A stretch of DNA of 8,517 nucleotides from an uncultured Clostridia bacterium (GCA_945936265.1 CAMETB010000055.1:1-8517), one strand, 5' to 3'; counted from the first letter of the stretch, positions 1 through 6,882 are shown. Program-made: numbers and translations. Notes: generated from the letters alone by a model not told the origin.

Positions 1-511
1 AAGCAATTTTAGAAAGGTCCTTTGAAGTGGTGTAGTGGTTTTCGCTGTCAAGGCCGTGCGGATTGTCAAAATGAGTATCGTGAAGACCGAGCTGTGCCGC
101 CTTTTCATTCATCATATCGACAAATGTGTCAACATCGCCGCCAATCTCGGTTGCAATTGCAACAGAGGCGTCGTTTGCGCTCGAGAGGAGAAGAGCATAC
201 AAAAGTTGCTCCATCGTAAGAGTTTCTCCCTCGTGCAGATATATCGACGAGCCTTCTATCCCGACCGATTCTTTAGTTATTTTTACCTCTTTATCAAGCG
301 GACAGTTTTCTATTGCGACAATGGCAGTCATTATTTTTGTAGTGCTTGCCATGGGCATACGTATATCCGCGTTTTTTTCATATACCGTATCTCCCGATTC
401 CGCCTCGATAAGAACGGCGCTTTTTGCCGACACGTCAACAGCGTACGCCGACGTACAGAATATAAAAGACGCAAGAAATACGGAGCATATAAATTTTGAA
501 GTTAAGGACAT
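1..511 (-). CDS. D-alanyl-D-alanine carboxypeptidase (peptidase S11, low-molecular-weight PBP), 5' part only
   Basis: The first 170 codons are present; the 3' end lies beyond base 1. Residues 1-24 form a signal peptide (basic start MSLTSK, hydrophobic core, likely cleavage after AYA at 22-24), so the mature enzyme acts outside the membrane. The S11 active-site motifs are visible: S56-T-T-K59 (SxxK, with the acylated serine and its lysine) and S111-A-N113 (SxN). The third motif (KTG) and any C-terminal membrane anchor lie outside the window. Family members remove the terminal D-Ala from peptidoglycan pentapeptides; DacB and DacF paralogues shape spore cortex in Bacillus. Its position after ytfJ suggests the sporulation-linked type, but the sequence alone cannot separate DacA, DacB and DacF. 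The ATG at 511-509 follows GAGGT (525-521) at 9 nt. It is the last gene of the leftward run visible here, 67 bp after ytfJ. Confidence 0.93.
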   Translation of the reverse strand, partial: MSLTSKFICSVFLASFIFCTSAYAVDVSAKSAVLIEAESGDTVYEKNADIRMPMASTTKIMTAIVAIENCPLDKEVKITKESVGIEGSSIYLHEGETLTMEQLLYALLLSSANDASVAIATEIGGDVDTFVDMMNEKAAQLGLHDTHFDNPHGLDSENHYTTSKDLSKIA

Positions 512-550
512 AATAATCTTACCTCGAAAAATTTTTTATAAGATTATTAT
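510..550. repeat. Perfect 12-bp inverted repeat over the carboxypeptidase start codon and putative -10 box
   Basis: Arms at 510-521 (ATAATAATCTTA) and 539-550 (TAAGATTATTAT) are exact reverse complements separated by 17 bp (522-538). In minus-strand RNA the downstream arm contains the A and U of the start codon, the loop carries GAGG of the ribosome binding site, and the upstream arm overlaps a TATAAT box. The stem has a single G-C pair, so RNA stability would be modest. It could instead be a DNA operator, or a chance product of AT-rich sequence. Confidence 0.6.
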
Positions 551-551
551 A
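546..551 (-). promoter_or_regulatory. Candidate -10 box for an internal promoter of the carboxypeptidase gene
   Basis: The minus strand reads TATAAT at 551-546, an exact sigma-A -10 consensus, 34 bp upstream of the start codon. A good -35 is missing: at 17-bp spacing the hexamer is CTTTTC, and the bases just before the box are GGG rather than an extended TG. No sigma-F, sigma-E or sigma-G consensus was recognised. If active, transcription would start near 539-540. Confidence 0.35.
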
Positions 552-578
552 CCCCGTAAATTATCACGGAAAAGAGAA

Positions 579-992
579 TTATTCTTCCTCTTTTTCCTCT
601 TTTTTGTCTTTTTTCGGGAAAAGGCTCTTTATTTTCTCGATTATTTCGGGCGAATTTTCAATAAGGCCTATAATCTGAGAAACGGGATCTTTCGGCTCAT
701 AATTTACATTCAGCAAATCAACCTTTCCCTTGGGATCTACGACAAGGAATCCGACCGGGGATACTGTTACTCCCGTTCCGCCGCCTCCGCCGAAATTCTG
801 ATCCACGGTTGATTTTTTTCCGAAATAATCAATTCCGCCGGTTGCAATACCTACAAATATTTTCGAGATAGGTATTATAACCGTACCGCTCTCGGTGGTT
901 ATAGGCGTACCCGTAACCGTATTTGCGTCTGCCATTGTTTTGACATTTTCAAGAGCTGCTCTTATGAGCTCACTTTGCTTCGTTTGTTCCAT
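579..992 (-). CDS. ytfJ: GerW family sporulation protein (YtfJ)
   Basis: A 137-residue cytoplasmic protein with no signal peptide or membrane segment. The GerW/YtfJ signature is clear: N-terminal helix ELIRAALENVKTMADANTV (residues 8-26), TVIIPISKIFVGIATGG (37-53), a glycine-rich stretch GGGGGTG (68-74), then VSPVGFLVV (78-85). The C-terminus is a helical segment ending in a K/E-rich tail (about 126-137). Family knowledge: ytfJ is a forespore-expressed sporulation gene in Bacillus and gerW affects spore germination in Streptomyces; the biochemical function is unknown. The ATG at 992-990 is supported by GGAGG at 1005-1001 with 8-nt spacing and by the family's usual N-terminus. The start lies 23 bp inside the DUF2953 gene, so translation is probably coupled. 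No separate sporulation promoter was recognised upstream. Confidence 0.95.
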   Translation of the reverse strand: MEQTKQSELIRAALENVKTMADANTVTGTPITTESGTVIIPISKIFVGIATGGIDYFGKKSTVDQNFGGGGGTGVTVSPVGFLVVDPKGKVDLLNVNYEPKDPVSQIIGLIENSPEIIEKIKSLFPKKDKKEEKEEE

Positions 993-1623
993 TTACTTTT
1001 CCTCCGTTCATTTTTGATGATAAGGCACGAGCCTTGAAAAATTCTTTTATAGCCCTGAAAGCTACTTTAAATAAGGGCAAAACTCTTATATAGAGTACAA
1101 CTTTACCGTCAAAAGACGACTTTTGCGATATAAAATCGGATTTTACGTAAATCTCCGAGTGCTTTGATATATCGACATTCGATATATTGTTAAGTATTTC
1201 AATAAGATAGGCAACGCTCTGCGTCGTAAGACCGTAGGCTATGGCGGTTTTCGCCGCGTCCTCGCATCCCACAGTGATTTTAAGACGTATAAACTTAAAA
1301 TGAAGATATCCGAAAAACTTTTCGATAAGACGTAAAATCGATTCTCTCATCTGCCAGAGTATCTTTACGGGGGATACTTTTTTGTCGCCTTTTTCTTCTT
1401 TTTTGTCCTCTTCCTTTTCGACAGCCTTCTCGGGAGGTTTTTTCTCTTTCTTTTTTTTCTTCTTTTTCTTTTCTTCTTGAGGATAAATCGGTATTTTTAT
1501 AAAGAGTACTTTTGCGTAAACGCATAACGAGTCTTTATAGGAAACGACGACATTCAGCCTCATTGCCAGAAATGCGGCAATCAGCAGTATTATGCAACTG
1601 ATCACTATAAGCGGCACAGGCAC
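970..1623 (-). CDS. DUF2953 domain-containing membrane-anchored protein
   Basis: The protein has 217 residues. Residues 4-21 form one N-terminal membrane anchor (PLIVISCIILLIAAFLAM). A short beta-rich segment follows (VVVSYKDSLCVYAKVLFIKI), then a very charged Lys/Glu linker (about 49-82, with eight lysines at 52-59) and the conserved DUF2953 part (about 84-200), including VGCEDAAKTAIAYG near 118-131. The function of the family is unknown; in Clostridia it commonly sits directly before ytfJ, as here. The start is GTG at 1623-1621, chosen because a 9-base perfect Shine-Dalgarno match (1637-1629) ends 5 nt upstream. The ATG at 1630-1628 overlaps that site and lies out of frame. The gene follows scpB after 58 bp and overlaps ytfJ by 23 bp. 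The lysine run contains an A8 tract with a possible -1 frameshift heptamer. Confidence 0.88.
   Translation of the reverse strand: MPVPLIVISCIILLIAAFLAMRLNVVVSYKDSLCVYAKVLFIKIPIYPQEEKKKKKKKKEKKPPEKAVEKEEDKKEEKGDKKVSPVKILWQMRESILRLIEKFFGYLHFKFIRLKITVGCEDAAKTAIAYGLTTQSVAYLIEILNNISNVDISKHSEIYVKSDFISQKSSFDGKVVLYIRVLPLFKVAFRAIKEFFKARALSSKMNGGKVNGTNEAK
1447..1470 (-). repeat. Poly-lysine/A-rich tract with A8 homopolymer in the DUF2953 gene
   Basis: Eight consecutive lysine codons (residues 52-59) include an uninterrupted A8 on the coding strand (1458-1451) followed by G. The in-frame arrangement at residues 56-58 gives A_AAA_AAG, the heptamer used for -1 frameshifting in E. coli dnaX. The surrounding coding strand is almost pure purine. 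The tract is plain in the sequence; any slippage or length variation is inference. Confidence 0.85.
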
Positions 1624-1628
1624 TTGTC

Positions 1629-1637
1629 ATCACCTCC
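1629..1637 (-). promoter_or_regulatory. Ribosome binding site fixing the GTG start of the DUF2953 gene
   Basis: The minus strand reads GGAGGTGAT at 1637-1629, a perfect 9-base match to the anti-Shine-Dalgarno complement. It sits 5 nt before the GTG at 1623-1621. The nearby ATG lies within this match and so cannot be the start. Confidence 0.85.
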
Positions 1638-1681
1638 GGAATAAAATCGTAGTTTGAAAACCGACAGAGAGGAGTAAATCG

Positions 1682-2401
1682 TTATGTATCTTTGTGTTCG
1701 GTTTCCTCTGCCGTATCATCCTCATTTAAATCGGTATCGTCATCAATTGCAATATCGTTTTCGCTGTCTTCACCGCCGTTTACGGTATTTTCGTTATTAT
1801 CGCTCTCGCCCACGGGAATTTCACCCTCCGGGATTTCAAGAGGAATTATTTCGCCCTCCGGCTTTGCTCTCGGCACGTCGACATATGGGAGTTGCTCAAG
1901 GGAGTCTATACCGAAGCAACGAAGGAATGTCGGCGTTGTCCTGTATATGTTTGGTCTTCCCGGTACATCAAGCCTGCCACATGCCTCTATAAGATTTTTT
2001 TCGCAAAGATTATTTACAACATAGGCGCTGTCAACTTTTCTTACAGTATCTATGAACGCACGGGTAACCGGCTCATTATATGCAATTATTGCCAGGACTT
2101 CAAGAGATGAAGCAGATAGATTTCCGCCTTTTCGTATCCCGAGAGCCTCCTTTATGAGAGGCAGAAACTTTTCTTTTGTACAAAGCTGTGCACTTGTTTC
2201 AAAAGTAAGCATCATAATGCCTCTTCCGGATACGGCATTGTACTTTGTTGCAAAAGCCTTTACCTTCTTTTTTATGGTAGCTTCGGTAAATCCGAGAACT
2301 TCGGCAAGTTTTGAATATGCAACTGGATGACCGGCAGCAAAGAGAACTGCTTCTATTGCGCTTTCGGTATCCTTGTTTTCAATCTTTTGTACGTTATCCA
2401 T
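1682..2401 (-). CDS. scpB: Segregation and condensation protein B (SMC-ScpAB kite subunit)
   Basis: The protein has 239 residues. ScpB dimerises and binds the ScpA kleisin in the SMC-ScpAB condensin that compacts and segregates origins on the nucleoid. Two winged-helix domains are recognisable: about 12-85 (IEAVLFAAGHPVAYSKLAEVL near the start) and about 95-175, with the family blocks LEVLAIIAYNEPVTRA (100-115), GRLDVPGRPNIYRTT (142-156) and TFLRCFGI (158-165). The core ends near residue 175. An acidic, low-complexity tail of about 60 residues follows (180-239), with PEGEI repeated at 181-185 and 191-195; this makes it longer than B. subtilis ScpB (197 aa). The ATG at 2401 overlaps the end of scpA by 8 bp, with AGAGGA upstream inside scpA, so the two subunits are translationally coupled. 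Confidence 0.97.
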   Translation of the reverse strand: MDNVQKIENKDTESAIEAVLFAAGHPVAYSKLAEVLGFTEATIKKKVKAFATKYNAVSGRGIMMLTFETSAQLCTKEKFLPLIKEALGIRKGGNLSASSLEVLAIIAYNEPVTRAFIDTVRKVDSAYVVNNLCEKNLIEACGRLDVPGRPNIYRTTPTFLRCFGIDSLEQLPYVDVPRAKPEGEIIPLEIPEGEIPVGESDNNENTVNGGEDSENDIAIDDDTDLNEDDTAEETEHKDT

Positions 2402-3176
2402 TGTCGTCCTCTTTCGTACTTCTTATTTTTCCCGAATAAAGATCTATGTAAACATTGTCGTCAAGATCAATAACGCCTTTTTTTTCGTATTCTTCTATCG
2501 TTTCCTCTATCGTTATTCTTCCCGCACGCAACATTTCAAGAAGCGCCATAAAGGTGGCTACAAGTTCATCTTTAGTGGCTATTAAGCTGAAACATTCAAG
2601 TGCATTTACTCTGCCGTTGTTTTTCAGAAGAACGCGGAGAATACTGTAAACTTTTGAACCGACCGATACGGTTTTTGTACTTATAAGAGGTTTTATCTTT
2701 TCCGAGGCTTCGGCATCGGAAATTTCTATATTGCTCATTGCACGCATAAGAGCGGCTGAGAGCAGGTTTACATCATGCTCGGCAACATAGGAACGGTCTG
2801 CTTTTATTTCATCCGTATCCTTTACCATACGTCCGCTGTAAATTGCATACATACCGCTTAACTTTGATGACGCTTCCTTTGCCCTCTGATATTCAAGCAA
2901 CGCCCTTGCAAGTTCTTCCCTTGGGTCTTCCTCGTCATCGTTCATCTTAGGCAGGAGAATTTTGCTCTTTATGTACATAAGTTCCGATGCCATGACAATA
3001 AAATCCGCAGACAAGTTTATATCGAGCGATTGCATGGTGTTTATATAGTGCATGTACTGATCGCAAATTACGGAAATCTGTATATCCTCAATATTCATTT
3101 TGTTCTTGGCAATAAGAGAGAGCAACAGATCGAGAGGACCTTCAAAGGTCTCGATTTTGTAAATAAGTTGTTCCAT
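2394..3176 (-). CDS. scpA: Segregation and condensation protein A (SMC kleisin subunit)
   Basis: The protein has 260 residues. ScpA is the kleisin that bridges the two SMC heads and carries the ScpB dimer. The N-terminal signature is typical: YKIETFEGPLDLLLSLI (6-22) then DIQISVICDQYMHYI (31-45) and ADFIVMASELMYIKSKILLP (57-76). A charged, more variable middle (78-130) holds the helical ScpB-binding region. The C-terminal winged helix (about 170-250), with ELVATFMALLEMLRAGRI at 204-221, is the part that contacts the SMC ATPase head. The ATG at 3176 is preceded by GAGG at 3187-3184 with 7-nt spacing, and that site overlaps the stop codon of the upstream protease gene. Smc itself is not in the window. 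Confidence 0.97.
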   Translation of the reverse strand: MEQLIYKIETFEGPLDLLLSLIAKNKMNIEDIQISVICDQYMHYINTMQSLDINLSADFIVMASELMYIKSKILLPKMNDDEEDPREELARALLEYQRAKEASSKLSGMYAIYSGRMVKDTDEIKADRSYVAEHDVNLLSAALMRAMSNIEISDAEASEKIKPLISTKTVSVGSKVYSILRVLLKNNGRVNALECFSLIATKDELVATFMALLEMLRAGRITIEETIEEYEKKGVIDLDDNVYIDLYSGKIRSTKEDDNG

Positions 3177-3185
3177 TGAAAAACC

Positions 3186-3848
3186 TCAGAAAATAAGATT
3201 GAAAAGCGAAACAAAGCCGTTGAATATAAAGTAAACAACGGTGGAAAGTGCGCCTGTAATATGACCGCCTAACAAACGTGAGTCAAGGAAGAGAATGATG
3301 AAAAATCCAAGCGCTATTTCACGCTCGTATTTCATAACCGAAAAATACGCTTTTTCCGGAAGAAAAACGAGAAAAATACGCGAGCCGTCAAGCGGGGGCA
3401 ATGGTATAAGATTGAAAATTGCAAGCGCTATGTTGAGCCATCCGAAGTAGAATACGAATTTTAGCCATGCGTATGCAAGATAATAAGCAAAAGTTCCGCT
3501 TGCAACCATTATAAATTTAGCGCTTAAAGTATAAAGAAAGCAACCTATAAAGCCAAGCAGGATATTTGAGGCAGGACCCGCAAGGGCGGTAATTGCCATG
3601 CCCGATTTAGGATTTTTGAAATATCTTGTGTCAATAGGCACGGGTTTTGCCCAGCCAAAGCGGAAAATGAGCATACAAAGCGCACCTATCGGGTCTATGT
3701 GCCTGAGTGGGTTAAGTGATAGCCTGCCCATTTGCTTTGCAGTCGGATCGCCGAGTTTATAGGCGGCAAAACCGTGTGCGCACTCGTGGAATGTAAGCGA
3801 TATAAGCACCACCGGTACGCAGATAAGAAGTTCTATAATATAATCCAT
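3186..3848 (-). CDS. Site-2 protease family (peptidase M50) intramembrane metalloprotease
   Basis: From the chosen start the protein has 220 residues and is largely hydrophobic, with several membrane segments (about 4-19, 85-108, 118-150, 178-189 and 200-220). The zinc site is H21-E-C-A-H25 (HExxH) in the first segment. The third ligand is D154 in NLIPLPPLDG (146-155), the M50 NPxxDG-type motif. Conserved AKPVPID (67-73) and ALAGPASNI (88-96) place it in the small, PDZ-lacking S2P-like group rather than RseP or SpoIVFB proper. Its substrate is unknown; this gene commonly precedes scpA in Clostridia. The ATG at 3848-3846 is preferred because GGAG (3857-3854) lies 5 nt upstream and the membrane segment begins at once. 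A longer frame back to a TTG at 3893 would add 15 unconserved-looking residues. It lies 48 bp after engB and 9 bp before scpA. Confidence 0.93.
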   Translation of the reverse strand: MDYIIELLICVPVVLISLTFHECAHGFAAYKLGDPTAKQMGRLSLNPLRHIDPIGALCMLIFRFGWAKPVPIDTRYFKNPKSGMAITALAGPASNILLGFIGCFLYTLSAKFIMVASGTFAYYLAYAWLKFVFYFGWLNIALAIFNLIPLPPLDGSRIFLVFLPEKAYFSVMKYEREIALGFFIILFLDSRLLGGHITGALSTVVYFIFNGFVSLFNLIF

Positions 3849-3853
3849 TTTTT

Positions 3854-3857
3854 CTCC
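3854..3857 (-). promoter_or_regulatory. Ribosome binding site deciding the M50 protease start
   Basis: The minus strand reads GGAG at 3857-3854, followed by five A residues and ATG. This supports starting at 3848 rather than at the in-frame upstream TTG at 3893. Confidence 0.65.
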
Positions 3858-3896
3858 GCAATTTTGCAAAAACGACTTTCCGGCGCATTGCAAAAA

Positions 3897-4499
3897 TTAT
3901 TTTTCGGCGTAAAAGAGAATTTTCTCCCACACCTCGTTTTTTCCTTCTTTTGTTTGCGATGAAAAGGGAATCACCTCGACCCCGTTGGGTATTACAGACT
4001 CGGAGAGAATAGATGACATAGATCTTTCTCTCTCGGTTTTGTTGAGTTTGTCCACCTTCGTCGCAACCACTATATACGGTATGCCCGCATCATCCATAAA
4101 TTTTATAAAATCACGGTCGTCGCCTGAAAGACCTGTCCTCGAATCGACAAGTTGAACGACAAGACGAAGAAGATCCACATTCGGATTTTTTGTAAAATAT
4201 CCGTCAACCAGCGAGGACCATTTTATCTTGTCCTCCATGTTTCTCTTTGCGTAACCGTATCCGGGCAAGTCCACAAAATAGAGTTTTGAGTCTATGTCAT
4301 AGAAATTTATGGTTATCGTCTTTCCGGGCATACTGCTCACTCTTGCCATTGATTTTCTGTTTAACAATGTGTTTATAAGCGAACTTTTGCCGACATTGGA
4401 ACGGCCGGAGAAGGCTATCTGAGGTACGGGAGAGCGCAGAAACTGCCGCGGACTGCCCGCACTTATTTTAAGAGAAGCGTTGTTTGCGTTTATCTTCAT
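3897..4499 (-). CDS. engB: Ribosome biogenesis GTP-binding protein EngB (YihA/YsxC)
   Basis: The 200-residue length is normal for this family of essential GTPases acting late in 50S subunit assembly. All G motifs are visible: G1 GRSNVGKS (32-39), the G2 region PGKTITINFY (58-67), G3 DLPGYGYAKR (77-86) with the family-specific GYGYA, G4 TKVD (147-150) and G5 near SSQ (180-182). The short N-terminus before G1, containing PQIAFSGRSNVGKSS, is typical. The ATG at 4499 overlaps the lon stop as ATGA (4 bp), with GGGAG about 10 nt upstream inside lon, so translation is probably coupled. The lon-engB pairing matches lonA-ysxC of Bacillus subtilis. Confidence 0.97.
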   Translation of the reverse strand: MKINANNASLKISAGSPRQFLRSPVPQIAFSGRSNVGKSSLINTLLNRKSMARVSSMPGKTITINFYDIDSKLYFVDLPGYGYAKRNMEDKIKWSSLVDGYFTKNPNVDLLRLVVQLVDSRTGLSGDDRDFIKFMDDAGIPYIVVATKVDKLNKTERERSMSSILSESVIPNGVEVIPFSSQTKEGKNEVWEKILFYAEK

Positions 4500-6871
4500 T
4501 TTTTGGAAACTCCCGTGTATTGCCCTATAATCGCTATTATTTCCTTGTCGGAGAATGCGACTTTGAGAACATCAAATATGGTTTTGCAAGGGATAAAGTT
4601 TACGTTTTCACGCACTTCGGGGTCTATTTCGGCAAGATCTTTTACATTGCCGGCAGGAATTATTATGTTTTTAACTCCTCCCGAATATGCGGCAATAGTC
4701 TTTTCTTTAAGTCCGCCTATCGGCAGAACCTTTCCGCGTAGCGTTATTTCGCCGGTCATTGAAATATCACGCCTTACCGGGCGCGCCGTGAGTACGCTGA
4801 CCAGCGCAGTTACCATTGAAACGCCCGCACTCGGTCCGTCTTTCGGCACAGCCCCTTCGGGTACATGAATATGAATGTCATTGACCGCATAAAAATCCGG
4901 TGAAACGCCGAGTTTTTCGGCATTTTCTCTTATGAAACTTATTGCAATTTCACAGGACTCTTTCATAACGTCGCCGAGTTTGCCGGTGAGTTGAAGTTTT
5001 CCCGTACCCTTCATAACGGACGCTTCTATTTTAAGCAAATCTCCGCCTATCGAGGTATAAGCCATTCCGTTTACTACGCCTATCTGGTCTGTCTCATCAA
5101 TAGTTTCCGCCTCGTATTTCTGAACTCCGAGATATTTCCCGAGATTTTCCTTCGTTACAGAAACGCTCTTTACACCTTTTTCAACTATCTCCTTTGCGGC
5201 TTTTCTGCAAAGAGAGGCAATTTCACGTTCAAGATTGCGCACTCCCGCCTCGGCAGTATAGGATTCTATTATCTCAAAAAGAGCGTCGTCGGAGATTTTA
5301 AGAGATCTCTTGTTAAGACCGTGGCGCTTGAGCTGCTTCGGAATCAGGTGCTCCTTTGCAATATGGAATTTTTCGTTTCTCGTATATGACGAAATTTCGA
5401 TTATCTCCATCCTGTCGATAAGCGGAGCGGGAACTGTGTCAAGAGTATTTGCTGTTGCTATAAACATACATCTTGAAAGATCTACGCTCATTTCGACAAA
5501 GTGATCTCTGAAAGCCTTGTTTTGCTCGCTGTCAAGCACTTCGAGCATAGCGGACGCAGGGTCACCTCTTGAATCGGAAGCCATCTTGTCAATCTCGTCA
5601 AGCACCATAAGCGGATTTGATGTTTTGCACTCGCAAAGGGCGTTTATTATACGTCCCGGCATAGCGCCGACATAGGTTTTTCTGTGTCCTCTTATATCCG
5701 CCTCATCCCTTATTCCTCCGAGAGAAACGCGCACATACTTTCTTTTCAGGGCGTGTGCTATTGAAGCGCAAAGAGAGGTTTTGCCGACGCCGGGAGGGCC
5801 GACAAGACAAATTATCTGATTTTTAACATCGGGGTTAAGTTCTTTTACCGCAATAAATTCAAGAATACGCTCTTTTACCTTCTGAAGACCGTAATGATCG
5901 TTGTCAAGAATTTTTCTTGCGGCGGCGACATCTGTCGTATCCTTTGAATATTTGCCGAAAGGAATTTCAAGACAAGTCTCTATATAGGTGCGCAAAACTG
6001 TCGCCTCGGGGGTGCCGAACGGCGCTTTGTTGAACTTGTAAAGCTCCTTAAGAAGCTTGTTTTCGACTTCTTTCGGGAAGTGCTTTGCCATTATTTCGTC
6101 ATACAGTTCTTCAGCGTCTGACTGCTGGTCCCCGCCGAGTTCGTTCTGAATAACCTTTAATTCTTCACGCAGAAAATACTCCCTTTGATTATCGTCCATT
6201 TTAGAGCGCGTTTTTCTCTGAATATCACTCTCGATTTTGAGTATTTCCGCCTCGCGGTCCAAAATTTCAATAAGCATGCTTGCCCGCTTATATCTGTCGG
6301 TTTCACAGAGAAGAGCAATTTTGTCGGAAAATTTTACGAGTATGTTTGCGGCTATAAAATCCGTAAGGTATCCTATATCGTTTGTAAAGAGCGTCTTCAG
6401 AAGAAAGTCCGCCGACGGAGAGGGAAACATCTTTATAATGTTTGTCGCCTTTTCTCTTATAAGCCTGATAAACGCCTCGTCCGACACGGAATAAGAGATG
6501 TCAGTCGGTTCGCTCTCGTCAACGAGATCGCCCGTATAATATCCTCCGGCAGCGTGAATGTTGCCTATAGAAGCACGGCGTATTCCTTCAACCGTTACTT
6601 TCATGTCTCCGCCCTTGTCACTTATTATCTGCTTAACCGATGCAATAACGCCGATTCCAAAAAGATTATCCAAAGAAATGTCGTCTTTGTACGGGTCCTT
6701 CTGAGGTACGAGAAAGATGTCGGAGCCTGTCTTTGATGCAATATCTATCGCACACTTTGAAAAAGGGCGTGAAATTTCAAAACTTAAAGTAACTTTCGGA
6801 AATGCGACGATGCCTCTCAGAGCGATTATGGGCAAAGATAAAATATCGCATTTTATGTTCTTTTGTTCCAT
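4496..6871 (-). CDS. lon: ATP-dependent protease La (Lon, LonA type)
   Basis: From the chosen start the protein has 791 residues, normal for LonA. It is a cytosolic AAA+ serine protease that degrades misfolded and regulatory proteins. Domains in order: N-terminal substrate-binding domain from LPIIALRGIVAFP (13-25) to about 200; coiled helical part with DNQREYFLREELKVIQNELG (227-246); AAA+ module with Walker A GPPGVGKT (358-365), Walker B VLDEID (423-428) and sensor-1 FIATANT (470-476); and the protease domain with catalytic S681 in PKDGPSAG and K724, the second lysine of GGLKEK. All key residues are intact. The start at 6871 is chosen because AAAGGA lies 5 nt upstream and the next residues lead straight into the family N-terminus. 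An in-frame ATG at 6913 has no good ribosome site and lies in the leader. First gene of the leftward run, with its own promoter. Confidence 0.98.
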   Translation of the reverse strand: MEQKNIKCDILSLPIIALRGIVAFPKVTLSFEISRPFSKCAIDIASKTGSDIFLVPQKDPYKDDISLDNLFGIGVIASVKQIISDKGGDMKVTVEGIRRASIGNIHAAGGYYTGDLVDESEPTDISYSVSDEAFIRLIREKATNIIKMFPSPSADFLLKTLFTNDIGYLTDFIAANILVKFSDKIALLCETDRYKRASMLIEILDREAEILKIESDIQRKTRSKMDDNQREYFLREELKVIQNELGGDQQSDAEELYDEIMAKHFPKEVENKLLKELYKFNKAPFGTPEATVLRTYIETCLEIPFGKYSKDTTDVAAARKILDNDHYGLQKVKERILEFIAVKELNPDVKNQIICLVGPPGVGKTSLCASIAHALKRKYVRVSLGGIRDEADIRGHRKTYVGAMPGRIINALCECKTSNPLMVLDEIDKMASDSRGDPASAMLEVLDSEQNKAFRDHFVEMSVDLSRCMFIATANTLDTVPAPLIDRMEIIEISSYTRNEKFHIAKEHLIPKQLKRHGLNKRSLKISDDALFEIIESYTAEAGVRNLEREIASLCRKAAKEIVEKGVKSVSVTKENLGKYLGVQKYEAETIDETDQIGVVNGMAYTSIGGDLLKIEASVMKGTGKLQLTGKLGDVMKESCEIAISFIRENAEKLGVSPDFYAVNDIHIHVPEGAVPKDGPSAGVSMVTALVSVLTARPVRRDISMTGEITLRGKVLPIGGLKEKTIAAYSGGVKNIIIPAGNVKDLAEIDPEVRENVNFIPCKTIFDVLKVAFSDKEIIAIIGQYTGVSKK

Positions 6872-6876
6872 ATGTA

Positions 6877-6882
6877 TCCTTT
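6877..6882 (-). promoter_or_regulatory. Ribosome binding site deciding the lon start
   Basis: The minus strand reads AGGAAAGGA over 6885-6877, with the best-placed core AAAGGA at 6882-6877, 5 nt before the ATG at 6871-6869. The alternative in-frame ATG at 6913-6911 has no comparable site upstream. Confidence 0.7.

Noticed and set aside
35..812. Long plus-strand open frames opposite the carboxypeptidase and ytfJ genes
   Set aside because: They lie antisense to genes with clear family motifs, lack ribosome sites and resemble no family; they arise from codon use of the real minus-strand genes.
1022..1035. Small hairpin (AAGGC, 4-nt loop, GCCTT) upstream of the ytfJ ribosome site, inside the DUF2953 gene
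   Set aside because: A 5-bp stem in coding sequence with no U-tract is expected by chance and does not look like a terminator.
3849..3893. TTG-initiated 15-residue extension of the M50 protease
   Set aside because: The ATG at 3848 has GGAG at good spacing and leads straight into the first membrane segment; the extension is not family-like.
3864..3896. 9-bp direct repeat TTGCAAAAA (3864-3872 and 3888-3896) between engB and the M50 gene
   Set aside because: It is short and A-rich, with no further copies noticed nearby; most likely coincidence.
6185..6736. 183-codon plus-strand open frame inside lon
   Set aside because: It is fully antisense to the conserved Lon N-terminal domain, and its composition is not that of a real protein.
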